From assembly GCF_019249215.1 (NCBI RefSeq), contig NZ_JAESDI010000003.1, positions 1-64,000 on the forward strand: a DNA stretch of 64,000 bases, given 5' to 3'. Below the pieces are notes generated by a model. That model searched no databases and was not told the origin of the DNA. It worked only from the letters and a program-made list of their open reading frames with translations. The stretch is from Alteromonas lipotrueae. Its GTDB lineage: Bacteria; Pseudomonadota; Gammaproteobacteria; Enterobacterales; Alteromonadaceae. A program made the position numbers and the translations under genes. Positions 35,108 through 44,307 of this stretch are shown piece by piece. Within the stretch, counting starts at the first letter, position 1, and the number at the start of each line of letters is the position of its first letter.

Positions 35108-36331
35108 TTACTTATCAGTGCCCGCCGTTAATGGCTGGTCAAGTTTATAGTCGAGCTGCACTAACAAACCTGTTTGCCTACGCGCAACACCACCTTTTAC
35201 AGCCGGTTTGTATTTCCATTGCTTAAGCGCGGCTTTTGCACTTTCATCAAATACGCCTTCGGGAGTGGCATTGACCACAGTGATATTGTCGGTGGTACCG
35301 GTTTTAGAAATATCGAATTGCAATACGACAAAGCCTTCAATATTGCCTTTTTCGGCCGACTTGGGGTAAGCGGGCGATACAAATTCTACCGGGGCTGCTT
35401 CATCAACTTTCGACTGCTTGTGTTCAGTATTTTGAAGTGGCACATTGGCTAACGCCATGTTGGCCGTTACTAAGGCAAAAATAGCAGCTGTGCCAGCGGC
35501 AAGTAATTTATTACCTTTATGCGGGGTCTTAATCGCGTTTAATCTTTTAATCATTGTATTTTTCTCTCCAAAGGTTGGGTACAGGTTTACTGCTTGTGAA
35601 TTATGCTCGGCACAACATACAAGTGCTTTTGCATAAATGAGTTTCTCGGTTGGTGATTTGTTGGCGAGCACTGCGTTATCACATGCTAATTCTTGACTGC
35701 TACGAAACGATTTCAACGCAATCCAGAGCACGGGGTTAAACCAAAAAAGCACCGCAAACGCTAACGCAATGGCATTCCATAGGTTATCTTTGTGTTGGTT
35801 ATGGACACTTTCATGTTCAAGTATTAATGCTTGTTGAGTGCGTGAAAAAGCGGTCTTAAAGTAACTTGGCAGCAGTACGGCTGGTTTCAAGAAGCCAAAG
35901 AGCATAGGTGTAGAAGCTTTATCAGAATAATAAGCGCGAAGGCAAGGTGATGTATTTGAGGTTACCGGAACCGTTGCGCTAGGCGCTCGCACAAGGTGCT
36001 TTTTATCAATAGATCGTAATATATTTATATGGTTTACCACTATGTAAGCCGCTACTGCGCTAGCACCCGTTGCCCATAACCAAAACAACACATTAAACTG
36101 CTCACCGGATACACTAGGGTTAATACCCACTAAATAGCGGCTGATGCTATTAGTGGGAATAGAAACCAAATCAATTGGTAGGTTGTTCATCACAAGTGCA
36201 GCCGGAAGTAATAACCATGCTTTGTAAACAAACGTAGTGCCTAGTTGGGCAGTGAGGAATCGCTCACAAAGAACCAATAGCGCCAGAACAACGGTTAACA
36301 TAGTTTGCTGAGAAATCATCCACTCAATCAT
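35108..36331 (-). CDS. M56 (BlaR1-like) peptidase with TonB C-terminal domain
   Basis: A 407-residue membrane protein. Helices in the first 110 residues are followed by the cytosolic zinc-peptidase site EHESVHNQHKDN (His173, Glu174, His177), the BlaR1/MecR1 signature. After a further helix near 270-290, the C-terminal periplasmic part is a TonB C-terminal domain (VSPAYPKSAEKGNIEGFVVLQFDI, then ALKQWKYKPAVKGG) instead of the penicillin-binding sensor of BlaR1. It overlaps the BlaI-type repressor gene by 8 bp. The peptidase is expected to inactivate that repressor upon an envelope signal; what is sensed is unknown. Confidence 0.88.
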   Translation of the reverse strand: MIEWMISQQTMLTVVLALLVLCERFLTAQLGTTFVYKAWLLLPAALVMNNLPIDLVSIPTNSISRYLVGINPSVSGEQFNVLFWLWATGASAVAAYIVVNHINILRSIDKKHLVRAPSATVPVTSNTSPCLRAYYSDKASTPMLFGFLKPAVLLPSYFKTAFSRTQQALILEHESVHNQHKDNLWNAIALAFAVLFWFNPVLWIALKSFRSSQELACDNAVLANKSPTEKLIYAKALVCCAEHNSQAVNLYPTFGEKNTMIKRLNAIKTPHKGNKLLAAGTAAIFALVTANMALANVPLQNTEHKQSKVDEAAPVEFVSPAYPKSAEKGNIEGFVVLQFDISKTGTTDNITVVNATPEGVFDESAKAALKQWKYKPAVKGGVARRQTGLLVQLDYKLDQPLTAGTDK

Positions 36332-36716
36332 TGTCTTTCTCCCATTGTTTGATCACCGCTTTAAGCTCATCGATATCTTCTTTAGATAACTCGTTTTGGT
36401 TGGCAAAGCCTGCAATCATTGGCGCAACTTTACCTTTGAAGAGTCGGCTTAAAAAGCTACTGGTTTCTTCCTGAACATATTCTTCGCGGGCAATTAAGGG
36501 GTAGTAAAGGTATTGGCGCTGCTGCTTGTGAAAACTGATAGCCCCCTTTTTTACTAAGCGTCCAAGCAAGGTTTTCACCGTTTTTTCATGCCACGGTTTA
36601 TGTTGATTAAGGCGCTCAATGACCTCGTTAGACGAAATCGGATTGCTGTCCCAAATCACGTCTAATACTTCAAACTCGGTATTGCTAATATCTGGCTGCG
36701 CTTTAGGTGTGTTCAT
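36324..36716 (-). CDS. BlaI/MecI/CopY family transcriptional repressor
   Basis: A winged-helix repressor of 130 residues. It has the family N-terminus ISNTEFEVLDVIWDSNPISSNEVIERL, recognition helix HEKTVKTLLGRLVKKGAI and the wing RQYLYYPLIAREEY, followed by the dimerisation helices. The BlaI cleavage area around the end of the wing is conserved in general form. It is the first gene of a two-gene operon with the M56-TonB protein. Two TACA-N2-TGTA palindromes are located 50-80 bp upstream and are its probable operators. Confidence 0.92.
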   Translation of the reverse strand: MNTPKAQPDISNTEFEVLDVIWDSNPISSNEVIERLNQHKPWHEKTVKTLLGRLVKKGAISFHKQQRQYLYYPLIAREEYVQEETSSFLSRLFKGKVAPMIAGFANQNELSKEDIDELKAVIKQWEKDND

Positions 36717-36764
36717 AATTATTTCGCTTTAACCAATGTGGTAGTGGCTTTTCTATAAATGGAT

Positions 36765-36799
36765 TACATATGTAGTCTCAATTTAAGATTACATGTGTA
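36765..36799. promoter_or_regulatory. Tandem BlaI-type operators
   Basis: TACATATGTA at 36765-36774 and TACATGTGTA at 36790-36799 match the TACA-N2-TGTA consensus of BlaI/MecI boxes. Their starts are 25 bp apart and lie upstream of the BlaI-type gene, consistent with autorepression of the operon by paired dimers. Confidence 0.75.
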
Positions 36800-36932
36800 A
36801 TTCTAAAGCGCAAGTTTTTATCGCGTTTTTTTTAATCAGTGCTGGAGGGAAGGAGGCTGGCCTGTCACGGGAGTGGCCTATCAGTGGAGCAGGAAAGTGT
36901 GAGTGGTTAGGGCGAGACGGGATAACTAGTAA

Positions 36933-37274
36933 CTACTCATGCCCATCTATTTCATTTTGTAGGGTGTCTAGCTCATCCAGTACTCTCATAAACTTTCTGC
37001 CAAACTCAGTGACCTCGTACTCAACTCGGGGTGGAACTTCATTGTAAGAAACGCGGGCTAAAATATTAAACTCGATATTTTTGCGTAAACATTGGTTGAG
37101 TACTTTTGTGGTAAGGCCATCTACGCACCGCACCATTTCGCCGGGGCGATTAATACCATTATTCAGAAGTTGGTAAATGGTAAGCGACCATTTACAGCCA
37201 TAAATAGTTTCTACCATCTGAGCAGCTTTGCTTGGTGCTAATTTTTTTGAAAAATTCTTCTCTAATGTTTTCAT
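36933..37274 (-). CDS. HxlR family transcriptional regulator
   Basis: A 113-residue winged-helix protein. GCKWSLTIYQLLNNGINRPGEM is the HxlR signature, with the Cys in the position used for redox sensing in QorR and YodB types. The wing YNEVPPRVEYEVTEFGRKF is also typical. It is divergent from an SDR gene with 107 bp between, which contain two 13-bp direct repeats. It probably represses the SDR and itself in response to quinones or oxidants; this is inference from family knowledge. Confidence 0.9.
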   Translation of the reverse strand: MKTLEKNFSKKLAPSKAAQMVETIYGCKWSLTIYQLLNNGINRPGEMVRCVDGLTTKVLNQCLRKNIEFNILARVSYNEVPPRVEYEVTEFGRKFMRVLDELDTLQNEIDGHE

Positions 37275-37288
37275 TAAGATGTACCAAA

Positions 37289-37320
37289 AAGTACCTACCT
37301 TACCGATAAGTACTTACTTT
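37289..37320. promoter_or_regulatory. Two 13-bp direct repeats in the HxlR-SDR intergenic region
   Basis: AAGTACCTACCTT (37289-37301) and AAGTACTTACTTT (37308-37320) lie 19 bp start to start. A third GTAC occurs at 37281. The arrangement between divergent genes suggests binding sites of the HxlR protein. Confidence 0.55.
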
Positions 37321-37381
37321 TTAAGCCTATTAATTACCGTTAAATTCGCCACACAGTTTAACATAACCAAGGTAATTAATT

Positions 37382-38155
37382 ATGCATACTTCAAAAATAG
37401 CACTAATAGTAGGTGGCTCTAGTGGAATGGGATTAGCCACCGCCAAGCAACTTATTGCTAAAGGTATTAGTGTTGTTATTTTAGGTAATAAAGGTAGCAA
37501 ATTAGCTACTGCTAAATCTGATTTAGAAGCGATATCGAAAGATGGCGCTACGGTAGAAACTATTCAAGCTAATTTATATCTTAAGCAAGACATAGACAAA
37601 GTTATTCATAGTATAAACACTGAAAATCGACATGTTCAGCACCTAGTGAACGCTGCTGGCTACTTTAACCCTAAGCCATTTTTATCTCACGAAGGCAGTG
37701 ATTACGATACTTATGCAAGCTTAAATCGCGCTACTTTTTTTATTAGTCAGGCAGTGGCGAATAATATGATTAAGCATGGCGGCGGTGCTATTGTGCATAT
37801 TGGTTCTATGTGGGCGAAACAGGCAATAAAAGCAACACCGTCTTCTGCCTATTCAATGGCAAAAGCAGGCTTGCATGCATTAACGCAACATATGGCTATG
37901 GAACTAGCAGAGCATAATATACGGGTAAATGCAGTATCGCCTGCGGTAGTTAAAACGCCTATTTATGAGTCGTTTATTGACCCATCTGAACTTGATGATG
38001 CGCTAGCCGGCTTCAACGGTTTTCATCCAATAGGTCGCATTGGAACACCTGATGATATCGCTAATAGTATTGTCTTCCTGTTACAAGAACAAACGAGTTG
38101 GGTAACCGGTGCGATTTGGGATGTTGATGGCGGTGTTATCGCTGGGCGAAATTAA
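37382..38155 (+). CDS. Short-chain dehydrogenase/reductase
   Basis: A classical SDR with 257 residues. The cofactor site is VGGSSGMG, followed by NAAGYF (the NNAG equivalent), the serine in HIGSMWAK, the catalytic YSMAK and the C-terminal [13 protein letters not shown], typical of FabG-like SDRs. The substrate is unknown. It is divergent from the HxlR gene and most likely controlled by it; quinone- or aldehyde-responsive reductases are common targets of such regulators. Confidence 0.9.
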   Translation: MHTSKIALIVGGSSGMGLATAKQLIAKGISVVILGNKGSKLATAKSDLEAISKDGATVETIQANLYLKQDIDKVIHSINTENRHVQHLVNAAGYFNPKPFLSHEGSDYDTYASLNRATFFISQAVANNMIKHGGGAIVHIGSMWAKQAIKATPSSAYSMAKAGLHALTQHMAMELAEHNIRVNAVSPAVVKTPIYESFIDPSELDDALAGFNGFHPIGRIGTPDDIANSIVFLLQEQTSWVTGAIWDVDGGVIAGRN

Positions 38156-38231
38156 GCGGATTATTTCATTGCAAATTGGTAGCTGGCAAGGTCGCTTGTT
38201 CGAAGGCGTTTAATTGGCTGTTTTACTGTCA

Positions 38232-38696
38232 TTAAACGCCGCGAATTTTCTTGAAAATACTAGCGGACAATAACGATAAAAGCCCTGTTACTATACCCGC
38301 AAGTAAGCCAACCCAAATAGCGTGCAGGGGAATAAAAAGAAGTGCCAATGCGGCTGTCGATGATAGGCGCTCACCATTATAGGAAGGGTAATTTAAGCCC
38401 CAATATCCCCAAAAATGAAAAAGCGCTATTGCTATTAGTGCTCCCCAAAATGCCATTTTTTCATGAACAGAATAATAGTCACCAAGGAATGCAGCTAGGC
38501 TAGTAAGTAGCAAGTAAGGAATGAGCCGAAAGGGAGCCGATTCAAAGTAAGCAAAAGGAGAGGAATATCGAAAGATATGCTCGAAGCTGGCTTCGAAACC
38601 ATAACCGCCAATGGTAATGGCGAGTAACCAATCTACTGTTATCTCATTGATTACAATAAAGCAGAAAATCAATACACCCCAAAACCATTTGTTCAT
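38232..38696 (-). CDS. Hypothetical membrane protein
   Basis: A 154-residue protein with about four transmembrane helices (residues about 5-28, 58-72, 82-100 and 112-145) that I do not recognise. Aromatic residues are abundant (FHFWGYWGLNY), and the C-terminus is basic (IFKKIRGV). An AAAGGAGCGAGAG ribosome binding site is in good position, so it is probably a true gene. It is convergent with the SDR gene and has no partner gene. Confidence 0.6.
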   Translation of the reverse strand: MNKWFWGVLIFCFIVINEITVDWLLAITIGGYGFEASFEHIFRYSSPFAYFESAPFRLIPYLLLTSLAAFLGDYYSVHEKMAFWGALIAIALFHFWGYWGLNYPSYNGERLSSTAALALLFIPLHAIWVGLLAGIVTGLLSLLSASIFKKIRGV

Positions 38697-39027
38697 CTCT
38701 CGCTCCTTTTTGATTCAGTGCAATCATTGCTTAGTATCTGAAACCTTAATTAACTTCCCGCAAAAGTGCCTTAGGCTTTACGTTTTTTTGCTGGAAATTT
38801 ACACAAAATAACAAAGCAGCAGTTCTGAGTATCGAAGTTATTTTGCCCCATCAAGTAAGGTAATTAGAGGTGCGGTATGCACAAGGCGTAGCCAACAGAA
38901 ATACACACCATTAAATCATGTGGTTTAACAATTGCTTCAATTGGCTGCGATAGACTCCTTATGATTCAAATTTAGTGAAATACGATGTTTTTCTTTTCAA
39001 TGTAGGCCTAGTAGTGAGCGTGATTTC
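38697..39027. other. Intergenic region
   Basis: About 330 bp between divergent genes. It should contain promoters for both sides. I see no repeat, hairpin or convincing promoter boxes. Confidence 0.4.
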
Positions 39028-40359
39028 ATGAGTGTAGTGCCGGAGTATTTAAACCGTAGGCGGGCGTTAAAAACCCTAATTGGTGGGGTGTTAGGAACCT
39101 TTGCGGCGTCAAAATTGGTTCATGCTAATAGTAAAGTTGCATCATCGACCACCGCTAAGTTACCCCCAAGACCTAATAATATATCGCCCGAGTTGCTGGC
39201 AAAAGATGAATCATTTTGGGCACAAGTTGCACTGAATTATGACAAAGCGCAGGGGATAGTTAATTTAGAACATGGTTACTGGGGAAAGATGTCTAAGCAG
39301 GTGCAGGAAGTATTTGTTGATAAAACCAAAGTGGTGAATACACAACTTTCCGTTTATGCACGTAAGCATTTCTCTGAAGATCTAAAGCTAAGCGCTGGCA
39401 AAATCACACAAGCGCTAGGTGCTAATCATGATGAAGTCGTTATCACTCGTAACGCGACGGAATCAATTCATAACTTAATGCGTCAGTACAACGACTTTAA
39501 TGCTAACGACGCCGTATTATTTGCCGACATCGATTACCCTAGCTTTAAAGACACCATGCGGTGGTTGGCTAAAACGCAGAACGTCGAACCTGTGGAAGTC
39601 ACGTTACCTGCGCAAACCAATCAAGCTGAGATACTCAGGGTATACACGAAAGCCTTTGATGAAAACCCTAATTTGAAGCTAATGCTGCTTACTCATGTGA
39701 GTAATCAGCACGGCCTCATATTGCCTGTTGCTGATATCGCTAAAGCCGCAAAAGCCCGTGGTATAGATGTTATTTGTGATTGTGCCCAATCGTGGGGGTT
39801 GCTCGACTTTAACATTACCGACTTAAATGTGGACTGGGCAGGCTTCAACTTGCACAAATGGATAGGCAGCCCAGTGGGGGTGGGAGCGCTTTATATGAAG
39901 AAGGGCACGTTAGGCAAAATATCTCCATACCCCGGTGAGACCGACCCTACCAATACGTTGGCCCACAAGCGGGTTCATACTGCCACATCAAATTTTGCGT
40001 CTGTCTTAACGATTCCTGCCGCTATCGACTTTCATCAGTCTATTGGGGCTGCCAATAAAGAAGCGAGGTTGCGTTACTTGCGCAATTTGTGGGTAGAAGA
40101 AGCAAGAAAACTGCCTAATATTGAAGTGTTGGGCGGCGAAGATGACGCATCAAGCACAGGAATGGGAGCATTTAGAATGAGAGAGAAAGTGTCGTTAAAC
40201 GACGCAAAGGTGCTGCAGAAAAGACTGGAAAATGAATTCAACGTATTTACGGTAGTAAGAGTAGGGCTAGCCAGTGGTTGTTGTATACGAGTTACACCGC
40301 AGATATTCATTTCAGCTGAAGAAATAAATCACTTAATTCTCGCTTTAAAAAGCCTGTAG
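39028..40359 (+). CDS. Tat-exported class V aminotransferase-fold PLP enzyme
   Basis: A 443-residue PLP-dependent enzyme of the class V (isopenicillin N epimerase/cysteine desulfurase-like) group. The PLP lysine is Lys277 in FNLHKWIGSP; Asp251 in VICDCAQSWG would bind the pyridine nitrogen. The N-terminus has a twin-arginine signal (RRRALKTLIGGVLGTFAA, residues 10-27), suggesting export of the folded, cofactor-loaded enzyme to the periplasm. The next gene, 12 bp away, encodes a RidA protein with a Sec signal. Substrate is unknown; epimerase, lyase or aminotransferase reactions are all possible for this fold. Confidence 0.88.
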   Translation: MSVVPEYLNRRRALKTLIGGVLGTFAASKLVHANSKVASSTTAKLPPRPNNISPELLAKDESFWAQVALNYDKAQGIVNLEHGYWGKMSKQVQEVFVDKTKVVNTQLSVYARKHFSEDLKLSAGKITQALGANHDEVVITRNATESIHNLMRQYNDFNANDAVLFADIDYPSFKDTMRWLAKTQNVEPVEVTLPAQTNQAEILRVYTKAFDENPNLKLMLLTHVSNQHGLILPVADIAKAAKARGIDVICDCAQSWGLLDFNITDLNVDWAGFNLHKWIGSPVGVGALYMKKGTLGKISPYPGETDPTNTLAHKRVHTATSNFASVLTIPAAIDFHQSIGAANKEARLRYLRNLWVEEARKLPNIEVLGGEDDASSTGMGAFRMREKVSLNDAKVLQKRLENEFNVFTVVRVGLASGCCIRVTPQIFISAEEINHLILALKSL

Positions 40360-40371
40360 AAAGGAAAAATG

Positions 40372-40893
40372 ATGAAAAATTTTATAGTATCGACAGCAGC
40401 TTTATTAATATTAATGCCTTTAGTTGCAAGCGCGAATTCGCCAGAGGAAAACCTCAAAGCGGCGGGGTTTACTTTGCCAGCGCCAGTGAAGCCGATAGCC
40501 AATTACGTAACATGGCGACGTGCGGGAAACATATTGTACTTATCGGGTCACGGGGCCTGTGAAGGCAAGAGTGTACTTGGCAAATTGGGGCAAGACGTAT
40601 CGGTAGAGCAGGGTTACGATGCTGCTCAATTGGTGGGGCTATGCGCGTTGGCAACGATTAAAGAAGCCACTGGAGATTTGAGCACGGTAAAACAAGTGCT
40701 ACAGATAACGGGGATGGTAAATGCCACTGATGATTTCACTGGGCATTCACTCGTGATAAATGGCTTTTCCGATATTTTTGTCACTGCGTTTGGTGATGAT
40801 GGTAAAGCAGCAAGAGCCGCCGTTGGCATGAGTAGCTTGCCGGGCAATATGGCGGTTGAAGTGAGCGCAGTTCTTGAATTGAATGTGAGTTAA
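40372..40893 (+). CDS. Exported RidA/YjgF family protein
   Basis: A 173-residue RidA-fold protein with a Sec signal peptide (FIVSTAALLILMPLVASA-NSP). The RidA core contains GNILYLSGHGA and ARAAVGMSSLPGNMAVEVSAVLEL, in which the Arg corresponds to the catalytic Arg of RidA enamine/imine deaminases. RidA enzymes hydrolyse reactive imines such as 2-aminoacrylate released by PLP enzymes. The preceding gene encodes an exported PLP enzyme, so the pair probably works together in the periplasm. The second of two adjacent ATGs has the better spacing to AAGGA. Confidence 0.88.
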   Translation: MKNFIVSTAALLILMPLVASANSPEENLKAAGFTLPAPVKPIANYVTWRRAGNILYLSGHGACEGKSVLGKLGQDVSVEQGYDAAQLVGLCALATIKEATGDLSTVKQVLQITGMVNATDDFTGHSLVINGFSDIFVTAFGDDGKAARAAVGMSSLPGNMAVEVSAVLELNVS

Positions 40894-41349
40894 ACGAGGA
40901 GCTTGAGGGAGAGCTCTACAGTGGCTAAATCTGCGTTAGCATTGACGTCAAACGCTTAGCATAAGTAACAGTATTCAAAAATAACTGTTCGCAGCCTCGC
41001 GCATGCATACATCATACATACTACACCGCTTCTATTTTAAACAGTCAATACATGGCCGGCGTGACCGGCTTCATGTTTCTCGAACCTTCAACGATATAGC
41101 CAATTAACGCCCAGCTTTTTTGTGTGAGGGACTTCGTGTGTAACAAAGCCTGTGCAAAATATTAAGATACTTTGGCAAGGCTGACCTCGTGGCCTCAATT
41201 CGCATTTTTGTACGAAAGGTCTATTTTTGAAATAAGATAATAGTGAAGACTTGCGGTTAGTTTTGATGAAATATATGGCGAACTTGATGCCTAAGAGTCA
41301 GAATTATCTGAGTTTTTACTATGTTTATACATTGTTAATTAAACCTTAG
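40894..41349. other. Intergenic region, left part
   Basis: Roughly 450 bp after the RidA gene without a gene. A CCGG-containing short palindrome lies near 41055. The composition turns AT-rich to the right towards the sucrose locus. No terminator with T run was found. Confidence 0.4.
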
Positions 41350-41365
41350 TCTAAAACGATTAAGT
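41350..41365. promoter_or_regulatory. Imperfect copy of the sucrose-locus operator
   Basis: TCTAAAACGATTAAGT agrees at 13 of 16 positions with the perfect palindrome at 41537-41552, with the right half intact. The two sites are 187 bp apart, a distance at which DNA looping by a LacI-type tetramer is possible. Confidence 0.45.
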
Positions 41366-41536
41366 TAATGGTGGGTAAAAACTAAAAATAAATTGAACTT
41401 TTTTATATTATTGAGTTTTTGCCTAAGATTATGATTTTTATGTGTTTGTAATTTTAGTTTGCTGATAAGGTGAGATGGGTTCGGTTATTTTTTTAAACAA
41501 ATATTTTACATAATGCAATTCTTCTAGTAATCTTTT

Positions 41537-41552
41537 ACTTAATCGATTAAGT
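41537..41552. promoter_or_regulatory. Perfect 16-bp palindrome, candidate LacI-family operator
   Basis: ACTTAATCGATTAAGT is a perfect inverted repeat with the central CG typical of LacI/GalR operators. It lies about 92 bp before the TonB receptor of the sucrose locus. The regulator is not in the window. Confidence 0.7.
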
Positions 41553-41643
41553 CGGTGTTTGTTAATTTATGGTTTTAGTTCTCTTTCGCTTGTTTCTATA
41601 AAGTTGAGCGTAAGAGAGTTTCGCTTAGCTTTGGAGAATACCC

Positions 41644-44169
41644 ATGCACACTACATTTAAAAAAAGCGCATTGGGCATTGCAGTGTTAATAGGCCTAAAT
41701 GGCGCTGCTTTAGCTCAAGACTCTTTATCTCAAGATAATTCATCTCAAGAGAAGAAAGCAAAAGAAACGTATGAACAGATCGTGGTAACAGCCAGCCCCG
41801 CTGGTGTTTCCGCACAAGAGGCAAGTGTCTCTGTTAGTTCGTTTGATGAAGAAGACGTCATGAAACTAGCACCTCGCTCAACGGCTGAGGTGTTCCGTGC
41901 GCTGCCAGGCATTCGCGCCGAATCATCAGGCGGTGGCGGCAACGCAAACATCACTATTCGTGGTATCCCTTTGGCGACGGGCGGCTCTAAATTCATGCAA
42001 ATCCATGAAGATGGCCTTCCCGTTTTAGAGTACGGCGATATTAACTTTGGTAACGCAGATAACTTCTTGCGCTACGATTGGTCTGTAGAACGGGTGGAAT
42101 CGGTACGTGGTGGTTCAGCATCTACATTTGCCAGTAACTCACCGGGTGGGGTCATCAACATGATCAGCGCAACGGGAGAACAAGGTGGTGGTGCAATCGG
42201 CACATCTTTTGGTCTTGATTACGAAGAGTTTCGTTTAGATTTCGCTTACGGCGGTGAAATAAACGACGATCTATATTTTCATATTGGTGGTTTTGCACGC
42301 GGTGGCGAAGGTGTTCGTGACACCGGCTATAACGGCGATCAAGGTGGCCAAGTAAAAATCAACTTCACTCAGTTACTAGATAACGGTCATTTACGCTTTT
42401 ACTTCAAGCATTTAGACGACAGGGTGACTACCTATTTACCAGCTCCGGTATTGGTAAAAGGTAACGGCAGCTATGGCGCAGTAGATAACTTCGATGCAAG
42501 CAGCCAAACACTGCATTCTGCTTACACTACCAATGTTTCGACTTTCGATTCTTTCGGTAACCCAGTTAATCGTGATCTAACGGACGGTATTGAATCTGAG
42601 GTGACCTCATTCGGCTTTGAAGCTGATTTAGAAGTGGCAGAAGATCTTTACCTACTTAACAAATTCAGAACGTCTGATGTAGGCGGTGGATTCGTATCTC
42701 CATTCACCGATACTTTCGGTGCTTATGGACCGCAGTCTGCTAGCAGCATGGCTACCGCTATTTGTGCATCAGCCTTAGACGGCGACGGTAATGCTTTTAA
42801 CTGTGATTCAACCAGCGTAACGCTTGCGAATGGTCCAAATGCCGGTGAAGAGTACAACGGCTTAGCTTTCCTTAATTTATTGTTCGATACGACTTACAAT
42901 GATTTAGGTAATATGATCAACGATTTAAGCCTTCGTAAAGAGTACGATAATGGCGTAACACTTACCGCAGGTTATTACTACTCTAAGCAAGATATCGCTA
43001 TTAGCTGGAACAGCTGGAATACGTTTATTCAAACGGTTGATGGTACTAACTCTCAGTATCTTCATATTGAAGATGCCGACGGTACTGCACTTGTTGACCA
43101 AGGGCTTTGGGCTCCAAGCTTCCTTTCATGGGAATGGGATTTAAATTACACCACTACAGCACCATACATCAACGTAGGCTTCGAAGTGGGTGATAACTGG
43201 TTGTTTGACGTGAGTGCACGTCGTGACACAGTGCAAGCAAACGGTGAGCTTATCAACTCTTGTTGTGGCGGTAACACTGATGTAGACATCAATGGTGACG
43301 GCATTATCTCAGGCAATACCGAAGATGCATCTGCATCAAATGGCTTCGGCTTCGGGGGTGGTGTAATTCGTTTGAACCGTGCTAACGCAACAAGCCAAAT
43401 AGTTGATTATGAAGCAAGTAATACATCATTCTCATTAGGTGGTTCATACCTGTACAGCGACTCTGTGACTTTCTTTGGTCGCTATAGTGAAGGTGGCCGA
43501 GCGCTAGCTGATAGACTACTTCAAATTGCTGGTACCCTTAATGCAGATGGCAGCTTAACGAGTACGACGAGTGGTTTCGACGAAACAGAGCAGTTAGAGT
43601 TTGGTGTCAAGTACGGTACGCGAGACTTCAATTTTAACGCGACATTGTTCAATACGGTAACCCAAGATACTCAAGCTGAAGTGACAAGCGGTTTAACCTT
43701 TATTCGTGAATACGAAGCAACAGGTCTAGAACTTGAAAGTAAGTACGATTTCGGTAACGGTTTCACAATGTCAGGAAACGCAACGTGGACAGATGCAGAA
43801 ATTAGTGAAGACAAGTTCAACCCTGCATTAGTAGGTAAGACACCTCGTCGTCAAGCTGATTTCATCTACACGGTTATTCCACAGTACGACTTCGAAAACT
43901 TTAGCATCGGTGCGTCTTTACAAGGTTCAACTGAGTACTATGTGCAAGACTCAAACGAGCTTAAGCAAGATGCTTATGTGGTGGCTAACTTATTTGCAAC
44001 TTGGTATGTATCTGACCAGTTCTCAGTATCGTTGAATGTAAACAACGCCACTGATGAATTTGTTATCACTGAGTCTGAAGAGAGTGCTGCATCAGCTGGC
44101 GATATCATTCGAGCTCGCCCGATTAGCGGAAGAACGTCTTCAATTCAATTGAAGTACGCCTTCTATTAA
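41644..44169 (+). CDS. TonB-dependent receptor, probable sucrose/alpha-glucoside uptake
   Basis: An 841-residue outer-membrane receptor. Signal peptide ends GAALAQDS; the TonB-box region is YEQIVVTASPAG; the plug has NANITIRGIPLATGG and VERVESVRGGSASTFASNSPGGVINMIS. The barrel closes with SSIQLKYAFY. It is the first of three genes reading the same way: receptor, MFS permease, sucrose phosphorylase. From that context the substrate is likely sucrose or a related glucoside, the receptor acting as the energised outer-membrane step needed at low marine sugar concentrations. A stem with a bulge (near 44178-44207) follows the gene and may reduce read-through or stabilise the message. Confidence 0.9.
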   Translation: MHTTFKKSALGIAVLIGLNGAALAQDSLSQDNSSQEKKAKETYEQIVVTASPAGVSAQEASVSVSSFDEEDVMKLAPRSTAEVFRALPGIRAESSGGGGNANITIRGIPLATGGSKFMQIHEDGLPVLEYGDINFGNADNFLRYDWSVERVESVRGGSASTFASNSPGGVINMISATGEQGGGAIGTSFGLDYEEFRLDFAYGGEINDDLYFHIGGFARGGEGVRDTGYNGDQGGQVKINFTQLLDNGHLRFYFKHLDDRVTTYLPAPVLVKGNGSYGAVDNFDASSQTLHSAYTTNVSTFDSFGNPVNRDLTDGIESEVTSFGFEADLEVAEDLYLLNKFRTSDVGGGFVSPFTDTFGAYGPQSASSMATAICASALDGDGNAFNCDSTSVTLANGPNAGEEYNGLAFLNLLFDTTYNDLGNMINDLSLRKEYDNGVTLTAGYYYSKQDIAISWNSWNTFIQTVDGTNSQYLHIEDADGTALVDQGLWAPSFLSWEWDLNYTTTAPYINVGFEVGDNWLFDVSARRDTVQANGELINSCCGGNTDVDINGDGIISGNTEDASASNGFGFGGGVIRLNRANATSQIVDYEASNTSFSLGGSYLYSDSVTFFGRYSEGGRALADRLLQIAGTLNADGSLTSTTSGFDETEQLEFGVKYGTRDFNFNATLFNTVTQDTQAEVTSGLTFIREYEATGLELESKYDFGNGFTMSGNATWTDAEISEDKFNPALVGKTPRRQADFIYTVIPQYDFENFSIGASLQGSTEYYVQDSNELKQDAYVVANLFATWYVSDQFSVSLNVNNATDEFVITESEESAASAGDIIRARPISGRTSSIQLKYAFY

Positions 44170-44307
44170 TCGCAGTTCGCCGCGGCGCTGCTTTTTGCAG
44201 CCGCCGCTGGCGCTGTTTACCGTATTTAGCCGCAGGCGCTAGTTAAGATATTTAGGCGCAGGTGCAGTAATGCGTTTATCTTTCTTAAGTATCAAAGGTA
44301 AATCTCC

